DNA of 64,000 bases from contig CP102272.1 in the NCBI GenBank assembly GCA_025149125.1, forward strand, positions 5,084,001 through 5,148,000, written 5' to 3'. The DNA comes from [Clostridium] asparagiforme DSM 15981 (GTDB lineage: Bacteria; Bacillota; Clostridia; Lachnospirales; Lachnospiraceae). The notes under the pieces are model-generated. The model was not told the origin of the DNA and searched no databases. It saw nothing but the letters and a program-made list of their open reading frames with translations. The translations under genes and the position numbers were made by a program. This document shows positions 49,300 to 60,525 of this stretch, piece after piece (the first letter of the stretch is position 1; the number at the start of each line of letters is the position of its first letter).

Positions 49300-50154
49300 T
49301 TGGCTACAAAAGACAATTTTTTTCAGACATCCGACGGTTTATGGCTTTATTATGAAATACACGGCTGCGGAAAGCCGATTTTGTTTCTTCCCGGTTTCGG
49401 GGAATCCTTAAAAATGTGGCGTCACAGCGTCCCGGTTCTCTCCCGCACCCACCAGGTCGTGTGCCTGGACCTGCGGGGCCACGGGCGCTCCATGAAGGTT
49501 CCCGGGGGGAACCGCCAGGTCCGCATGGCCCGGGACGTGCGGGAACTGATCGATTTTCTGGGCCTTCAGGACGTGCTTCTGGTGGGCCACTCTCTGGGCG
49601 GGGCCGTGGCGGCCACCTACGCCAACACCCAGGAGGAACACGCGCTCCGGGGCATGATCCTTGCGGACGCTTCCCTGTTCGCCTTCAGCGACGCGGACTG
49701 GAACAGCCACAAGGCCAACCACTACAATATCGACGGCTGGTACCAGCGCATGATGCCCTACATCAACGATCCCGTGTCATACGCAGCCAAAGCCCGGGCC
49801 TCCTCCCCGCTGGAACAGGAGGACGCGGACAACATGCAGGAGAGCATGCTCCAGATTCCGCCGTGGGTAGGTGTGGAATACCACATGGATACCTATTTCA
49901 CAGACAACATGACTCCTCTGGAAAACCGGACCATCCCGGTGGCGGCATTTGTCTCTCACTCGTCCTATCACGACGCCTGGGAGTCCGGCCACGAGGCGGT
50001 GCGCCGCATGACCCGCTCTCCGCTTGCCCTCTGCTATGAATTCACGGAATGCAACCACCACCTGTTCCCGCTTTTGGAAGCGGAAAAATTCAACCGGTGC
50101 ATTCTGGATTTTGACGAAAAAATTAATTCCCTGGCCCTTAAGGACGGGATTTGA
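49300..50154 (+). CDS. Alpha/beta hydrolase
   Basis: A 284-residue alpha/beta hydrolase: nucleophile Ser in LLVGHSLGGAVAATYAN (about 93-109), oxyanion region LFLPGFGESLKMWRH, LDLRGHGRSMK, and His in FTECNHHLFPLLE near the C-terminus. It resembles enol-lactone hydrolases and esterases. The start appears to be TTG at 49300, with GGAGGGGGA about 5 bases upstream; an earlier TTG at 49285 overlaps that site. It is the first gene of a LysR-controlled unit with a MatC-type permease, so it may open a lactone or ester of the imported acid. Confidence 0.85.
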   Translation: MATKDNFFQTSDGLWLYYEIHGCGKPILFLPGFGESLKMWRHSVPVLSRTHQVVCLDLRGHGRSMKVPGGNRQVRMARDVRELIDFLGLQDVLLVGHSLGGAVAATYANTQEEHALRGMILADASLFAFSDADWNSHKANHYNIDGWYQRMMPYINDPVSYAAKARASSPLEQEDADNMQESMLQIPPWVGVEYHMDTYFTDNMTPLENRTIPVAAFVSHSSYHDAWESGHEAVRRMTRSPLALCYEFTECNHHLFPLLEAEKFNRCILDFDEKINSLALKDGI

Positions 50155-50250
50155 ACAAATCGCCCGCCGGTTTAGCCGGCGGCCTGTTCCATTCAGCTAA
50201 AAGAGCGCCGCGCGGGGACGCGGCCTCTTCCTAAATTGGGAGGTATACAT

Positions 50251-51510
50251 ATGAATAGTTTAGCGTTGCTGTCACTGCTGTTTCTCGTCGCCGTGCTGGT
50301 TCTGGGATTCTGGAAAAAGGTGAATATGGGCTTTCTGGCCATGGGCATGGCGCTCATCATCGCAAGGCTCGGCGGAATACCGGACAAGACCGTGATCTCC
50401 AATTTCAGCACCAGCCTGTTTATCTCGCTGGTAGGGCCCGCATTCCTGTTCAGCATGGCGGTGAACAACGGGACCATGGACCTGTTGGCCAAAAAGATGC
50501 TCCGCATGGTGGGCAAAAACACCTGGTGTATCCCGCTGCTCCTCTCCGCCATGACGTTTCTTCTGGCGGCGGCAGGCTGCGGAAACATCCCCACCGGCTC
50601 CATTATCCTTCCCCTGGGCATCGCCCTGGCCGTGGAGCTGGGCATCGACGTGATCGCCATGGGCCTGATCATCACCCTGGCCTGCAACTTAGGCTGCATG
50701 TCCCCCATCGCCAACGGCGGCATCATCGCGGCCGGACTGATCGCGGAGACGCCCTACGCGGGACAGTTCTCTTGGTCCTTATTCGCAGAGTGCGCGCTGG
50801 TATGGCTGCTCCTCACCCTGGGCTTTTACTTCCTATATAAACTTTACAAACCGGGAACGGAACAGCTTGCCATGTTAGACGACGTCCACCCCTTTGACCG
50901 GAACCAGAAGCTGACCCTTCTGGCCTGCCTGGCCGTGGTGGTGGTGGTATTCGCCTTCGGCGTCAACATCGGCCTTGCGGCTCCTCTGGCAGCCATCATC
51001 CTGTGCATCTTCGGCGTGGCAAGCGACAAGGCCGCCATCCGGATCATGCCCTGGGGCACCTTTATCCTGGTCTGCGGCGTGAACATGCTGATGGCGGTGG
51101 TCAAGGCCCTGGGCGGCATCGACCTTCTGGTGGAGGGCCTGACCTCCATCATGAGCGGCTCCACCGCAAAGCCCATCATGGCGCTGGCGGCCGGCGTTAT
51201 GAGCTGGTTCAGCTCCACCACGGGCGTGGTGATGCCCGCGCTGATCCCCACCATCACCGGCATTTTGGAGCAGTTCCCCGGCGCCGGGTACGCTCCCCTG
51301 ATCACCAGCATCACCATCACCTCCTTCCTGGCCGCGTTCAGCCCCGCCTCCACCGGCGGCGCAGGCATCATGGCCCAGTACGCCATCTTCACCAGGGACA
51401 AGGGCGACCAGGACACCAACAAGCTGTTTGTCCGGCTGTTTTTGACCTCCATTGTCAGCGTGCTGGTGAGCGTTGTGTTTGCCTTTGTGGGGATTTACAA
51501 TATTTTTTAA
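50251..51510 (+). CDS. MatC/SLC13-type carboxylate permease, intact copy
   Basis: A 419-residue transporter with about 11-12 membrane helices, two half-repeats and the conserved SSTTGVVMPALIPTITGILE and SFLAAFSPASTGGAGIMAQY segments near the end. These match SSTTGVVIPTMVPTIG and AFSPASTGGGLILAAY in the frameshifted paralogue at 46595-47868. GGGAGG lies 7 bases before the ATG. It likely moves a di- or tricarboxylate with sodium or protons. It is the second gene of the hydrolase operon and ends at a long hairpin terminator. Confidence 0.88.
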   Translation: MNSLALLSLLFLVAVLVLGFWKKVNMGFLAMGMALIIARLGGIPDKTVISNFSTSLFISLVGPAFLFSMAVNNGTMDLLAKKMLRMVGKNTWCIPLLLSAMTFLLAAAGCGNIPTGSIILPLGIALAVELGIDVIAMGLIITLACNLGCMSPIANGGIIAAGLIAETPYAGQFSWSLFAECALVWLLLTLGFYFLYKLYKPGTEQLAMLDDVHPFDRNQKLTLLACLAVVVVVFAFGVNIGLAAPLAAIILCIFGVASDKAAIRIMPWGTFILVCGVNMLMAVVKALGGIDLLVEGLTSIMSGSTAKPIMALAAGVMSWFSSTTGVVMPALIPTITGILEQFPGAGYAPLITSITITSFLAAFSPASTGGAGIMAQYAIFTRDKGDQDTNKLFVRLFLTSIVSVLVSVVFAFVGIYNIF

Positions 51511-51573
51511 TCTGAGTGTTTGCGGTTGCCGCAAATCCCCGCAGGCTGTGCCAGCGGATCATTGCATTCAACA

Positions 51574-51621
51574 AAATTCCCGCGTTGCGGCGCATTCGCG
51601 CCGCAATGCGGGAATTTCTTT
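51574..51621 (+). terminator. Long stem-loop terminator
   Basis: A 20-bp stem with one mismatch (AAATTCCCGCGTTGCGGCGC, loop ATTC) followed by CTTTTG, 63 bases after the permease stop codon. The rest of 51511-51759 holds no gene. Confidence 0.75.
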
Positions 51622-51759
51622 TGTCTTTGCGGACAATCTACGATATAATCAAAATCAGACGTCCCTGTTCGGACAATGGGAATCTGACAACTATTCCGGG
51701 ATCCTCTGCCGTATTGTTCCATGGGGGCCCGGCCAAATACATTTAAAAAGGGGAACTAT

Positions 51760-52857
51760 ATGCCGGAATTGCTGAAAAACAAATATAATGAGGAAACGAT
51801 CCGCGAGCTGGCCCGGCGGATTCAGGCCGTTTATCATCCGTTTCAGGCGGAGGATTTTGTGCGCAGCGTGATGGACGGGACGTGGGAATCGCTGGAGTTA
51901 AAGGCCCGCATGCGGCAGATCGCCGTGAATCTGGGGAACTATCTGCCCGCCGGTTACGAACAGGCCCTGGGCGTTCTGGATCAGGTGGCCGCGGGATATC
52001 CGGAGGGGTTTAACGACTTTACGCTTATGTACTTCCCGGATTTTGTGGAAGTCTACGGGCAGGATGAACGCCATTGGGATTTGTCCATGGCAGCGCTGGA
52101 GCGTTACACCGTTTTCTCCTCCTCGGAGTTCGCCGTGAGGCCGTTTATCATCAGGCATGAGGCGCGCATGATGGAGCAGATGTCCGCCTGGGCAGGACAC
52201 GCCAACGAGCACGTCCGGCGGCTGGCCAGCGAGGGCTGCCGCCCCCGGCTTCCCTGGGGCCAGTCGCTGCCCCGCTTCCAAAAAGACCCGTCCCCGGTGC
52301 TGGGTATCCTGGAACAGCTAAAAGCCGATCCGTCGCTCTACGTCCGCAAAAGCGTAGCCAACAACCTGAACGACATTTCCAAAACCCATCCCGAACTGGT
52401 CGCCGGGATCGCTAAGGACTGGTACGGCAGGGATGCGCGCACGGACTGGATTGTAAAACACGGCTGCCGGACTCTGCTCAAAAAGGGCAACCGGGAGGTG
52501 ATGGACCTCTTCGGCTTTGCGGCCCCCGACCGCGTAAAGGTTTACGGCTTTGCGCTGGGAGCCGCCTCTGTTGCCATCGGGCAGGAAATGACCTTCTCCT
52601 TCACGGTTGAGACGGAAGCGGCTGCGAAGGTGCGTCTGGAGTACGGCATCGATTACCGGAAAGCGAACGGCAGGCAAAGCCGCAGGATTTTCCAGATTTC
52701 CGAGCTTTCTTTTAAGGAACATACGAAAAAGGCTTACACGAAAATCCATTCCTTTGCGGACGTCAGCACGAGAAAGCATTATCCGGGCCCCCACTCGGTT
52801 ACGCTGATTGTGAACGGGACGGAGCGGGGGACGCTGAATTTTGAGGTGTTGGCTTAG
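51760..52857 (+). CDS. DNA alkylation repair protein (AlkD-like HEAT repeats)
   Basis: A 365-residue protein with HEAT-like helices of the AlkC/AlkD type: VMDGTWESLELKARMRQIAV, HANEHVRRLASEGCRPRLPW (about 148-167) and DPSLYVRKSVANNLNDISKT (about 187-206). The last 110 residues (VKVYGFALGAASVAIGQEMT onward) form a beta-rich domain often found at the end of this subfamily. Such proteins remove bulky or N3/N7-alkylated bases. The ATG at 51760 has AAGGGG upstream. It is monocistronic and is a second alkylation-repair locus apart from Ada-AlkA/Ogt. Confidence 0.88.
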   Translation: MPELLKNKYNEETIRELARRIQAVYHPFQAEDFVRSVMDGTWESLELKARMRQIAVNLGNYLPAGYEQALGVLDQVAAGYPEGFNDFTLMYFPDFVEVYGQDERHWDLSMAALERYTVFSSSEFAVRPFIIRHEARMMEQMSAWAGHANEHVRRLASEGCRPRLPWGQSLPRFQKDPSPVLGILEQLKADPSLYVRKSVANNLNDISKTHPELVAGIAKDWYGRDARTDWIVKHGCRTLLKKGNREVMDLFGFAAPDRVKVYGFALGAASVAIGQEMTFSFTVETEAAAKVRLEYGIDYRKANGRQSRRIFQISELSFKEHTKKAYTKIHSFADVSTRKHYPGPHSVTLIVNGTERGTLNFEVLA

Positions 52858-52878
52858 AACCTCCAAACCGGCCAAAGC

Positions 52879-53982
52879 CTATACGATCATCCGCTTCGCC
52901 CGATCCTCATCGGCTCCCTCCTCCCGGGCGGGATACCACATGGGGCTGGGGAAGCGCAGGAAGCACTCCTCGCCCTCGGAAAAGAGGTTGCGGTGGGGCG
53001 TCTGGACCCGCAGGACGTCGCCGCCCACCTGGACCAGATACTCCACAAAATCGGTGCGGAACACCCGCTTGATGATTTTGGTGCGAAATCCCTGGCTGCG
53101 GTTGATGTCGATGGTGTTGGGGCGAGTGGCCATGAGCATTTCCCCGTCCTTTGTGCCCGCAGGGGCATCCCACACCACCCGGGAGCTGTCGCCCTCGCAG
53201 TAAGCTTTGCCGCCCCTGATCTTCACGTGGGTAAAATTGGACTGACCCAGGAAGCTGTGCACAAACCGGTTTTTGGGGTTGTTGTAAAGCTCCAGGGGCG
53301 TGCCGATCTGCTGGATATTTCCCATATCCATCACCAGCATCCGGTCTGAGAGCGCCATAGCCTCGGACTGGTCGTGGGTCACGAAAATGATGGTGAAGCC
53401 GAATTCTTTCTGCAGCTTTTTGATCTCAAAGCGCATGGTCTCCCGCAGCTGCGGGTCTAAGTTGGACAACGGCTCGTCCAGAAGCATGACCTTGGGGTTC
53501 ACCACGATAGCACGGGCCAGGGCGATGCGCTGCTGCTGGCCGCCGGAGAGGTCGGAGGGGAACACCTTTTCCATGCCGTCCAGGCTGCAGTGCTTCAGGG
53601 CCAGGGCGACCCGCTCCCGGATCTCGGCCTCGGGCCGCTTCTGTACCTTAAGCGGAAACGCCACATTATCGAAAATGTTCATGTGGGGCCAGACGGCGAA
53701 GGCCTGGAACACCATACCCAGCCCCCGGTCTTCCGGCGGGATATAGATATTTTTGTCCTTGACGGACACCGCCTTTCCGCCCAGATAGATGGAGCCGGAG
53801 GAGAGGTCCTCAAAGCCGGCAATCATGCGCAGCGTAGTGGTCTTGCCGCAGCCGGAGGGGCCCAGAAAGGAAAAACACTCGCCCTCCTTTACCTTCAGAT
53901 TAAAGCGGTTCACAGCCGTGACGGCGCCCAGCGCCTTGGTGGTAAACGTCTTGGTGACATTTTCCAGTACGATTTGATCCAT
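52879..53982 (-). CDS. ABC transporter ATP-binding protein (FbpC/PotA type), second ATPase
   Basis: A 367-residue ATPase: Walker A LGPSGCGKTTTLRM (about 38-51), LSGGQQQRIALARAIVVNPK (signature, about 137-156), Walker B VMLLDEPLSNLD and switch IFVTHDQSEAM. A C-terminal TOBE-like region follows. GGGGAG precedes the ATG. It is the last gene of the operon binding protein-ATPase-permease-ATPase. It differs from the first ATPase across its whole length, so it is a true paralogue rather than a recent duplication. Confidence 0.92.
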   Translation of the reverse strand: MDQIVLENVTKTFTTKALGAVTAVNRFNLKVKEGECFSFLGPSGCGKTTTLRMIAGFEDLSSGSIYLGGKAVSVKDKNIYIPPEDRGLGMVFQAFAVWPHMNIFDNVAFPLKVQKRPEAEIRERVALALKHCSLDGMEKVFPSDLSGGQQQRIALARAIVVNPKVMLLDEPLSNLDPQLRETMRFEIKKLQKEFGFTIIFVTHDQSEAMALSDRMLVMDMGNIQQIGTPLELYNNPKNRFVHSFLGQSNFTHVKIRGGKAYCEGDSSRVVWDAPAGTKDGEMLMATRPNTIDINRSQGFRTKIIKRVFRTDFVEYLVQVGGDVLRVQTPHRNLFSEGEECFLRFPSPMWYPAREEGADEDRAKRMIV

Positions 53983-53986
53983 GGCT

Positions 53987-55713
53987 TTAGCTCCCCTTTC
54001 TGTCCTTGGTGAAATGTTTGACGACGTTGTTGCAGATAATAATCAGCAAAATGGTGATCACGGACAGGGCGGCCGCAGGGGCGATCTGGCCGTTGATCCT
54101 CAGCTGGTAGATGGCCACGCCTAATGTCCGGCTGTTGGGCCCGTAGAGCAGCACGGAGGTGGTCAGCTCACGCATTGCGGGCAGGAATACCAGGAAGAAA
54201 CCGGATACCATGGCGGGCTTGATGAGCGGCAGGGTGATATCCCGCAGGGACTCCACATGAGTCGCGCCACAGGCCCGGGAGGCCTCCTCCAGGGAGATAT
54301 GTACCTGCTGAAGGGCCGCGGAGCTGGATTTTAACGTGTAGGTCAGATACCGCGCCACGTAGGCCACCAGGATGATCCAGATGGTATTGTACAGGGTGAT
54401 TCCCATAAATGCGCCGCTCCAGGCCAGGATACAGCCGATGGCCAGCACCGTTCCGGGCAGGGAGTAAGGCAGTACGGCCAAAAGCTCCAGGATGCCCTTG
54501 CCCTTCGGGCGCACCTTATAAATGACGTAGGCCAGCATGGTGCCCAAAAACAGGCAGATGATACCCGCGGAGAAGCCCAGGAACAGGCTGTTGCCCACGG
54601 AGTCCGTAACCATCTTGTTGCCCACCAGGATGCGGTGGTAGTTGGCCAGGGTAAAGTTTTCAAAGGTAAAATTCAGTCCGTACGCCTTGATAAAGCTCAC
54701 CAGTACGATCATAGCCAGGGGAGCCAGCACCACCAGGGTCAAAAACAGCAGGGAAAATACCAGCAGCGGGTATTTCGCGGAGCGCAGCTTGATGAGGGCC
54801 GGGCGCATGCTCTTGCCCTTGATGATATCGTAGCGCCCCACCGTGAGCAGCTTGCGCTGTACCAGAAGTGCCACGGACACCACGGCCACCAGGACGATCG
54901 CCAATGCCGTCGCCTGCCGGATGCCCTCAAAGCTTCCGCCCGCCCGGTTCATTTTCTCCACGATCATGGTCGGCAGCGTGAAAATGTTCTGGGAGAAGCC
55001 CAGCATGGCGGGGATTCCGTAGTTGGACAGGGAGGTGATGAGAACCAGCAGCACGCCTGAGGAAATGGCCGGTATGGTCAGCGGCAGCGTGATCTTGCGG
55101 ATCACGTAGAGCTGCTTTGCGCCGGCGATGCGCGCGCTCTCCTCCAATGTGGGGTCCATGCGCTCCAGGGCGCTGACCACCTGCATGTAGACGAAGGGGA
55201 AGTAGTAAACCACCTCGATCACGATAATTCCCAGCACGCTGTTGATGTTAAAGGGCGCTTTGCTCAGGTTGAACACGGACATCAGCCAGCGGTTCACATA
55301 GCCGCCGCGGCCGGAGAACATCATATCCCAGGCCATGGCCGCCAGAAACGGCGGGATCATGAAGGGGATGGAGAAGAGAAACTTCATCACGCCCTTAAGC
55401 GGAATGTCGCTGCGGCCCAAAAGCCAGGCGAAGAACACGCCCACCGCCGTGGCCAGCAGTGTGGAAAACACCGCGATCACCAGGGTGTTTCGCATTGCGG
55501 TTAAATTTTCCTTCTGCATGAGGACGTTGAAGAACATCTGGAAATCGATCTTGGTTCCGTCCCAGAAGGCGTAGTAGATGATCATAAATACCGGCAGAAT
55601 CACCACCGTCACCAGGATCAGGTAGCACAGCAGGGTCATGAACCGGTCCAGGCTCATCAGCTTGCCGCCTTCCAGCCGCTCCAAATCGCTGTTTGTCTTG
55701 CGCTTGAACATGT

Positions 55714-55717
<4 letters not shown>
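53987..55717 (-). CDS. Fused ABC permease, FbpB/PhnV type
   Basis: A 576-residue permease with two six-helix halves. An EAA loop appears in each half: LEESARIAGAKQLYVIRKIT (about 180-199) and LEEASRACGATHVESLRDIT (about 475-494). Fused permeases of this kind serve ferric iron, 2-aminoethylphosphonate or related importers. Its start overlaps the stop of the preceding ATPase by four bases, and the second ATPase begins 4 bases after its stop, so all three are tightly coupled. The two EAA loops could in principle contact two different ATPases. Confidence 0.92.
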
Positions 55718-56796
<1,079 letters not shown>

Positions 56797-56894
56797 TGTA
56801 CGATTCCCCTTTCATTCAATTTATAAAAGACGCGCGGCTGGTAGGAATCAATCTCCAAAATACCTCCCGGGCCGGCGTCCTCCTTTTTGAATAC

Positions 56895-56925
56895 GATGAC
56901 CCACGGGTTCTGCCTGCGGGTCATC
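56895..56925 (-). other. Stem-loop between binding-protein and ATPase genes
   Basis: GATGACCC/GGGTCATC with further inner pairs and no T tract lies 13 bases after the binding-protein stop codon. It probably stabilises the upstream message or causes partial termination. Confidence 0.45.
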
Positions 56926-56937
56926 GTCTGCAATGGC

Positions 56938-58050
56938 TTAGTTCTTGAAGATGGCGTCAAAACGATCCAGAAGCTCGTTGCTGACCGCGGCCAGGTCCAC
57001 CCAGTCGATGGGTAGGGCCAGATTGGCGATCTCGGAGGCCTTCATCATGCCGTCGGGAAGGGCGACGCCGTCCACGATGGGGGTGATGTTGTACTGGGTC
57101 AGAATAGCCTGTCCGCCCTCGGGATCCAGGATAAAGTCATAGAGAAGCTGGGCCAGTTCCTCCTGAGGCGCGCCCTTGGGGATTCCGATGGGGCAGGGAA
57201 CGGCCACGATGTCCTTGGTGTCGTGCCAGCCCAGGGGGGAGCCCTCGGCCATCAGGTTTTTGGTGTTGTAGTCCACGCCGAAGCCCAGCTTGTAAGCGCC
57301 GGAGGCGATGCCGTTGTTGGTGGAACCGGAGCTGGACTGAAGCTCAACTCCCTGCTCCTTTAACTTCTCAAAATATTCCCAGCCATAGTCCGAATCGTTT
57401 GTCAGCGCGTAGACCAGAGCCTTGGTGGAGCCGGAGCCGGTGGGGTCGGTCATCACGATCTGATCCTTGAAGCTCTCGCCCAGAAAGCCGTCGTAATTGG
57501 TGGGAGCCTCCTCATCGGAACAGGTGGCGGTGCTGAAGGTCACGCCCATGAGCAGCAGGCGGGCGCCGCAGTAATAACCGTCCGCATCCTTGAACTTGCC
57601 GTCGATGCCTTCGGCATAGGGGGATTTGTAAGACAGCAGGTTCCCGTCGTCCTTCAGGGTGATCATGGCGGAGGGGTCCGCCAGCCAGGCCAGGTCGCAG
57701 GCCACTGTGCCGGACTGGAACTCAGTTGCCAGCTTTGTCACGCACTTGCCGGAGGTGGCGGCGTAATAATCCAGCGTTACGTTGGGATACTTCTTTTCAA
57801 ACGCTTCTTTTAATGCAATGATCACGCCCTCGTCAGTGGAGGAGTAGAGCATCACGGTTCCTTTATAATCTTCCGCCCCTGCGGCGGCCTGGGAACCAGC
57901 TTCGGAGCCGGCCTCAGATCCGGCGGCCGCGGTTTCGGGTGCCGCCGGAGCGGCGGTGCCTGCCGCGCCGCCGGAATTTCCGGAACCGCAGGCGGTCAGG
58001 GATAACAACATTGTTGTGGCCAGCGTGATTGATACAAGTCTCTTTTTCAT
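56938..58050 (-). CDS. ABC transporter substrate-binding lipoprotein (FbpA/AEP-binding type)
   Basis: A 370-residue lipoprotein. The signal peptide MKKRLVSITLATTMLLSLTA is followed by CGSG (lipobox Cys residue 21) and an Ala/Gly/Glu-rich linker. The mature part (GTVMLYSSTDEGVIIALKEA, FEKKYPNVTLDYYAATSGKC) belongs to the iron(III)/2-aminoethylphosphonate-binding group (SBP family 1/6). I could not confirm the iron-binding Tyr pair, so the ligand is open. The ATG at 58050 is preferred by the signal peptide. It is divergent from an AraC-type sensor-regulator. Confidence 0.9.
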   Translation of the reverse strand: MKKRLVSITLATTMLLSLTACGSGNSGGAAGTAAPAAPETAAAGSEAGSEAGSQAAAGAEDYKGTVMLYSSTDEGVIIALKEAFEKKYPNVTLDYYAATSGKCVTKLATEFQSGTVACDLAWLADPSAMITLKDDGNLLSYKSPYAEGIDGKFKDADGYYCGARLLLMGVTFSTATCSDEEAPTNYDGFLGESFKDQIVMTDPTGSGSTKALVYALTNDSDYGWEYFEKLKEQGVELQSSSGSTNNGIASGAYKLGFGVDYNTKNLMAEGSPLGWHDTKDIVAVPCPIGIPKGAPQEELAQLLYDFILDPEGGQAILTQYNITPIVDGVALPDGMMKASEIANLALPIDWVDLAAVSNELLDRFDAIFKN

Positions 58051-58146
58051 ACGATTCAATCCTTTCTTCTTCCCTTTTTCGTTTATATCGCTTGGTTTAC
58101 AGTATCTGAAACGCGTTAAAAACACATTGGAGCGTCAGCTCCTGTA

Positions 58147-58182
58147 TGCTCTCATCTTAATTTGTCTCCCATATTGTGTAAA
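58147..58182 (-). promoter_or_regulatory. Promoter of the Fbp-type ABC operon
   Basis: TTTACA (58177-58182), 17-base spacer, TAAGAT (58154-58159) on the minus strand; leader of about 97 bases. A TATGAT-containing promoter for the divergent regulator lies near 58253-58258. Confidence 0.45.
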
Positions 58183-58292
58183 GTACAAAAATATGACTTT
58201 TTTTCCGATGTTCGAATTTCAAATCTTTTTGCTCTTTTCAAACATATTGCATATATGATATAGTTTTTATGTGGAAAGGAGTGTGCAAAATC

Positions 58293-60482
58293 ATGAAAAG
58301 GAAGAAAAAAAGTAGCCCGGGAAAGGATATAATCTCCATACGGTTTTTATCGGTTGTGCTGATGAGCTTTGTGTTGATTTTAGCGCTTCTCGGGCTATTA
58401 TATCACCAATTTCAGAAGGCATTCCTGTCCTCCATCAACCGCGCCAATGAGGAATTTGTATACCAGGTCAGCGCCACCTCCTCCTCGACCGAGGAATTTC
58501 TCCAAAATATGGTAAATCAAATATTTTACAGCAACACCGTCTCCAAGCTGCGCTCCTACGAGGAGCTCACCAACTGGCAGGTGGTGGACGGCGTGCGGGA
58601 GCTGAACACCTACTCGGCTTCCAGCACCATCATCGATTCCATCTATATTTTTAATGGGAAGCAGCAGCGGGTGTACAGCACATCTTCCTACGGCGCGGTG
58701 GGCGACTCTTTCTCAGCCTTTGCCGACCGGGACGCGGTAGCGCTTTTTGAAAACCGCTCTGAAGCCGGGCGTCTGGTCCCGATTCTCCGCCACTCCGACG
58801 TTTCCAATATTTACAGCAACCGGGAGCTTTATTCCTTCCTGTTTTTTGAGCTGGACCGAAGCGGCCTGCCCAAGGACAACGCGATCATGTTCAACATCAG
58901 CAAAAACTGGCTGAACCGCCTTTACTTTGGCGGGGAGGATGCCTTCATTATAAAGGAGGACGGCGTTCTGGTGGCTTCCTCGGCCCAGGAAGGCGAGGAG
59001 CTCTACCCGCTTCTGACCGAAAAAATACTGTCCCGGACCGGCGAGGGCGTGGACAGCGGCTATTTTATCTACCAGGCGCAGGGCAGGCAGATCTGCTTTT
59101 TCTCGCGCATGCCGGACCGCCCCTGGTATTATGTGAAATCCCTGCCCTACGACCAGTGCCTGGAGGACTTAAGGCACACGGAGGAACAGACCTTTTTGTT
59201 TGTGATCGCCGGTTTCGGTATCCTGTTGCTTGCGGGCACCATGATCTCCGTGGATATCTACGTGCCGCTGCGCAAAATCACGCGGCGCATCTCCGATATC
59301 GCGCCGGATGCGCCCCAGAACACAGACGCCATGCTGGAAAGTCTCAACCATCTGATCGAGAGCAATTCCAACGCCCGGCAGATCCAGACCTCCCTCAGAG
59401 CCATGGTTCGCGGAGAAGTCCTCCAGGGCCTGCTGTTCGGCAGCCAGGAATACGAGAGCCCCGAGGCATTGATCCGGGAGTACGACTTACAGCTTCTGTC
59501 AGACCGGCCCATTCGCCTCTGTCTGATCGACGGGCTGCGGCTTCCTCTGTACCTGGAGTGCGTTCGGGACGGTCAGGCCCGCTGCGAAGGGGTGATCGTG
59601 CACAACGAGTACACCATCCTTTTCCTGCAGGCCGAGCAGGAGCCGCAGGCCGTTTTGGACCGGCTTTCCGCGCAGTTCCCCGCCCGTTGGTTCGTGGTGG
59701 GGACGGAGGCGGAGGACTTTGCCGCCCTGCCCCGGGTCTATGGGAGGCTTGTGGAGTTTTATGAGCTTCGGTTCCTGTACCAGAACGGACCGATGTTGTT
59801 TGTGCAGGATTACCCGCAGCTGGACGATTCCCCGGCGGAGCCGGAGGCGCGGGTCTCAGATGTGATCGATGCGCTGAAAAAGGGATACGGCGGCAAGGCC
59901 GGAAAGGCGTATCTGGAGTTTCTGGCCTCATTAAACGGAAAGAGCGGCCGCGGCGTGCAGTACGCGTGGGCCGCCCTGTCCGGCGCGGTGTTAAAGCTGT
60001 ATTTTGAGTGTTTCCCCGGGGAGGCGGACCCGGACGGCGGATACCAGACGGTTTCGGAGTCGCTGCGCTTCTCACCGGAAGCCCTGAACGGGGGGTGCGA
60101 GGCGGTCTTTACCCGGATTGCCGAGCACATCCAGCAGAAAAAAGCCAGCCGCAAGGGCAGCAGCCTGGACCAGGTGATCGCAGCCATCGAAGAATCCTAC
60201 TGCGATTCCAATCTGTCCTCCCAGGTCCTGGCGGACCGGTTCAACCTGTCCACCGCATACCTGTGCCGCATCTTCCGCCAGGCCAAGGGCTGCTCCCTCA
60301 CCGATTACATCAATCAGCTGCGCATCGCCCGGGCTCAGGAGATCCTTCGGGATCCCAGCGTGAAGGTCAAGGACGTGGCCGGGCAGGTTGGGATCGAAAA
60401 TAAGCAGTATTTCTTCATGTTGTTCAAACAGACCACCGGTGTGACGCCGAAGCAGTATCAGATTCAGCAGAGAGGGGTTTAG
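58293..60482 (+). CDS. Membrane sensor AraC-family regulator (YesN-like)
   Basis: A 729-residue one-component sensor. A membrane helix (about 15-40) is followed by a large outside domain to about residue 300, a second helix (LFVIAGFGILLLAGTMISVD, about 302-321), a linker, and a C-terminal AraC domain. The latter carries LSSQVLADRFNLSTAYLCRI and VKVKDVAGQVGIENKQYFFM (about 640-729). Ligand binding outside would be passed to DNA binding inside. AAGGAG lies 11 bases before the ATG. Divergent placement suggests it activates the adjacent ABC importer. Confidence 0.9.
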   Translation: MKRKKKSSPGKDIISIRFLSVVLMSFVLILALLGLLYHQFQKAFLSSINRANEEFVYQVSATSSSTEEFLQNMVNQIFYSNTVSKLRSYEELTNWQVVDGVRELNTYSASSTIIDSIYIFNGKQQRVYSTSSYGAVGDSFSAFADRDAVALFENRSEAGRLVPILRHSDVSNIYSNRELYSFLFFELDRSGLPKDNAIMFNISKNWLNRLYFGGEDAFIIKEDGVLVASSAQEGEELYPLLTEKILSRTGEGVDSGYFIYQAQGRQICFFSRMPDRPWYYVKSLPYDQCLEDLRHTEEQTFLFVIAGFGILLLAGTMISVDIYVPLRKITRRISDIAPDAPQNTDAMLESLNHLIESNSNARQIQTSLRAMVRGEVLQGLLFGSQEYESPEALIREYDLQLLSDRPIRLCLIDGLRLPLYLECVRDGQARCEGVIVHNEYTILFLQAEQEPQAVLDRLSAQFPARWFVVGTEAEDFAALPRVYGRLVEFYELRFLYQNGPMLFVQDYPQLDDSPAEPEARVSDVIDALKKGYGGKAGKAYLEFLASLNGKSGRGVQYAWAALSGAVLKLYFECFPGEADPDGGYQTVSESLRFSPEALNGGCEAVFTRIAEHIQQKKASRKGSSLDQVIAAIEESYCDSNLSSQVLADRFNLSTAYLCRIFRQAKGCSLTDYINQLRIARAQEILRDPSVKVKDVAGQVGIENKQYFFMLFKQTTGVTPKQYQIQQRGV

Positions 60483-60525
60483 GTGGGGAACAGAGAACGC
60501 TCGGGGCAGGCGGGCCGCGGCGGGG

